Source: Ignavibacteriota bacterium (lineage in GTDB: Bacteria > Bacteroidota > Ignavibacteria > UBA10030 > UBA6906). Taken from it: 64,000 nt of DNA. Below are positions 62,680-64,000 of this stretch, piece after piece. The translations under genes and the position numbers were made by a program. The stretch lies in assembly GCA_016707525.1 (NCBI GenBank), contig JADJHP010000006.1:124001-188000 (forward strand), read 5' to 3'. Position 1 is the stretch's first letter. Each line of letters opens with the position of its first letter. The notes below the pieces were generated by a model. That model saw only the letters and a program-made list of their open reading frames with translations, did not search any database and was not told the origin of the DNA.

Positions 62680-63609
62680 ATGGGAGAAGAGAGTATCAGT
62701 ACCGACCAGAGTCCAGCACCGGCGCCGTCCACCTTCAAGATCGTCGCGGCATTCCTGACGATCTACATCGTCTGGGGATCGACGTATCTCGCCATCCGGT
62801 TCGGCGTCGAGACCATCCCGCCGTTCATGATGGCTGCGACGCGGTTCCTTCTTGCAGGTGCGGTGCTCTTCCTCTGGGACCGGTACCGCGGTGGGGCGAT
62901 GCCCACGAGCGCCCACTGGCGTTCCGGGGTCATCATTGGAGGGCTCCTGCTCGTCGTCGGGAACGGCGGCGTGACCTGGGCAGAACAGACCATTCCTTCC
63001 GGGGTAACGGCGTTGTTGATCGGCACCGCCCCGATCTTCTTCGTCCTGCTCGATTGGCTGTTCTTCGGAGGCAAGCGGCCGACAGGGCGCATCACCCTGG
63101 GCCTTGCCATCGGCCTTGGCGGCACCATCCTGTTGGTCGGGCCGGACCATATCCTGACCGGGGAGGGATTCTCGGTGGCTGGCCTTCTCGTGCTTCTTCT
63201 CGCGGAGATCTGCTGGGCTGCAGGGTCGCTCTACTCCCGCCGGGCGATCCTGCCCGCGTCACCACTCATGGCGACGGCGGTGGAAATGCTTGCCGGTGGA
63301 GCGATCCTCTTGATCATCAGTACGGTCTCCGGTGAACCGTTCCGACTCGATGTGTCCACGGTCTCGACCGTCTCGCTTCTGTCCCTTGGCTATCTCTTCC
63401 TGTTCGGTTCGCTGATAGGATTCACGGCATACGTGTGGCTCCTGCGTGTCGCATCTCCCGCACGGGTCTCTACCTATGCGTACGTCAACCCGGTGATCGC
63501 GGTGATCCTGGGATGGACATTGGGAGGGGAGGAACTGACGGTGCGGATGCTCATCGCCGCCGGCATCATCATCGCGGGTGTTGTGATGATCGTGATGTGG
63601 AAGGAGTGA
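62680..63609 (+). CDS. DMT-family transporter (EamA)
   Basis: A 309-residue membrane protein with ten membrane segments in two EamA repeats (LTIYIVWGSTYLAIRFGVETIPPF, and the second half ending VNPVIAVILGWTLGGEELT). Such proteins export amino acids or metabolites. The ATG at 62680 is chosen because the upstream start at 62656 lies inside the REP-like palindrome. Convergent with the response regulator gene. Confidence 0.88.
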   Translation: MGEESISTDQSPAPAPSTFKIVAAFLTIYIVWGSTYLAIRFGVETIPPFMMAATRFLLAGAVLFLWDRYRGGAMPTSAHWRSGVIIGGLLLVVGNGGVTWAEQTIPSGVTALLIGTAPIFFVLLDWLFFGGKRPTGRITLGLAIGLGGTILLVGPDHILTGEGFSVAGLLVLLLAEICWAAGSLYSRRAILPASPLMATAVEMLAGGAILLIISTVSGEPFRLDVSTVSTVSLLSLGYLFLFGSLIGFTAYVWLLRVASPARVSTYAYVNPVIAVILGWTLGGEELTVRMLIAAGIIIAGVVMIVMWKE

Positions 63610-63617
63610 GCCGCGGT

Positions 63618-63977
63618 CTAGAGCTGCTCGATGGCTTTGAGCAAGCGGCTGAGGTCCAGCGGTTTCTGAAGGAAGGCATCGATGCCCGATGCGAGGATGT
63701 CCGCCGGGAGATAGAATTGCGAGTACGCCGTGACCATGATGATGGGGAGGTCGGGGCGGGCGGCCTTCGCACGTTTCGAGAATTCGATCCCGTTCATCTT
63801 CGGCATATCCAGGTCCACGATCGCCATGTGCACCAGCGATCTGCTCATCACCTCGAGCGCCTGCTCGCCATCCCCGGCTTCCAGGATCTGATACCCCTTC
63901 TCCGACAGGATCGTCTTCAGAAGTTCGCGCGCTTCCGGATTGTCGTCGATGACGAGGATGCGGCCGCCGAACTTCAT
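63618..63977 (-). CDS. Single-domain response regulator
   Basis: A 119-residue receiver protein: D11-D12, phosphoacceptor in AIVDLDMP (D55), T83 and K105 (FLQKPLDL). No output domain. Upstream on the minus strand, an open frame ends with a TGA overlapping the ATG by four bases (63974-63977), so another gene probably continues past the window edge; a kinase partner is possible but not seen. It is convergent with the transporter gene (9 bases between stops). Confidence 0.88.
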   Translation of the reverse strand: MKFGGRILVIDDNPEARELLKTILSEKGYQILEAGDGEQALEVMSRSLVHMAIVDLDMPKMNGIEFSKRAKAARPDLPIIMVTAYSQFYLPADILASGIDAFLQKPLDLSRLLKAIEQL

Positions 63978-64000
63978 CGGGCACCCGCTTCGCTGCGCGA

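Noticed and set aside
62656..62682. Upstream ATG for the DMT transporter inside the REP-like palindrome
   Set aside because: That ATG is part of the repeat core; the ATG at 62680 is better supported by the protein start.
1..64000. tRNA, rRNA, CRISPR, insertion sequence or prophage
   Set aside because: No cloverleaf, rRNA segment, regular repeat array, transposase or phage gene was seen.
1..64000. Sigma-28 promoters (TAAA-N15-GCCGATAA type) for the fliA regulon
   Set aside because: No convincing match was found in the intergenic gaps; the flagellin gene, its best-known target, is not in the window.

Overview
This window is one large motility and chemotaxis locus from a GC-rich, diderm (outer-membrane-bearing) bacterium, followed by an arginine biosynthesis cluster and a few housekeeping genes. 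P-ring and L-ring genes (flgI, flgH) show an outer membrane. A metzincin-type lipoprotein family common in Bacteroidota and relatives, the style of the flagellar cluster and the REP-like palindromes would fit an uncultured FCB-group lineage (Ignavibacteria/Kapabacteria-like or similar). That placement is inference only; no rRNA gene is present.

Layout. 1-6844: HEAT-repeat gene fragment, cheR, two cheY-type regulators, two tandem cheZ-like phosphatases, cheA, cheB and a small unknown gene. 6845-18836: a small membrane protein, then rod, MS-ring, switch and export genes (flgBC, fliEFGHIJ, a MotE-like gene, fliK, flgD, a flagellar-operon protein, flgE, flbD). 18837-28721: fliLMNOPQR, flhBAFG and a small membrane protein. 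28741-35018: fliA (sigma-28), overlapped by two HDOD proteins that end in a sigma-region-4-like helix-turn-helix, a third HDOD protein, a GAF histidine kinase and a single-pass membrane protein. 35015-43266: flgFGAHIJNKL. 43268-48306: a first motAB pair, fliW, csrA, a second motAB pair and a response regulator with a degenerate HD-GYP domain. Most neighbours overlap by 4-17 bases, so these are a few long operons.

Two intergenic regions (6842-6960 and 18859-18972) share a dyad and, about 100 bases downstream, a TGGCAC-N5-TTGA element. This looks like an enhancer site plus a sigma-54-type promoter, driving the flgB and fliL operons. Flagellin, cap, cheW, chemoreceptors, flgM and rpoN are not in the window.

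48297-50593 (minus): nfnAB, an NADH-dependent ferredoxin:NADP oxidoreductase, with an in-frame TGA in nfnB. 50738-58203: divergent argD and argC-J-B-R-G-H around two ARG boxes; argF is absent. 58447-63977: uridine kinase, PPK2-type polyphosphate kinase, a zinc metalloprotease lipoprotein, two REP-like palindromes, a DMT transporter and a single-domain response regulator.

Three genes (flgE, motA-1, nfnB) each carry one disruptive lesion: two extra G in G runs and one nonsense codon. These may be sequencing errors. The most novel-looking item is the pair of HDOD/sigma-4 fusion proteins encoded directly after fliA.
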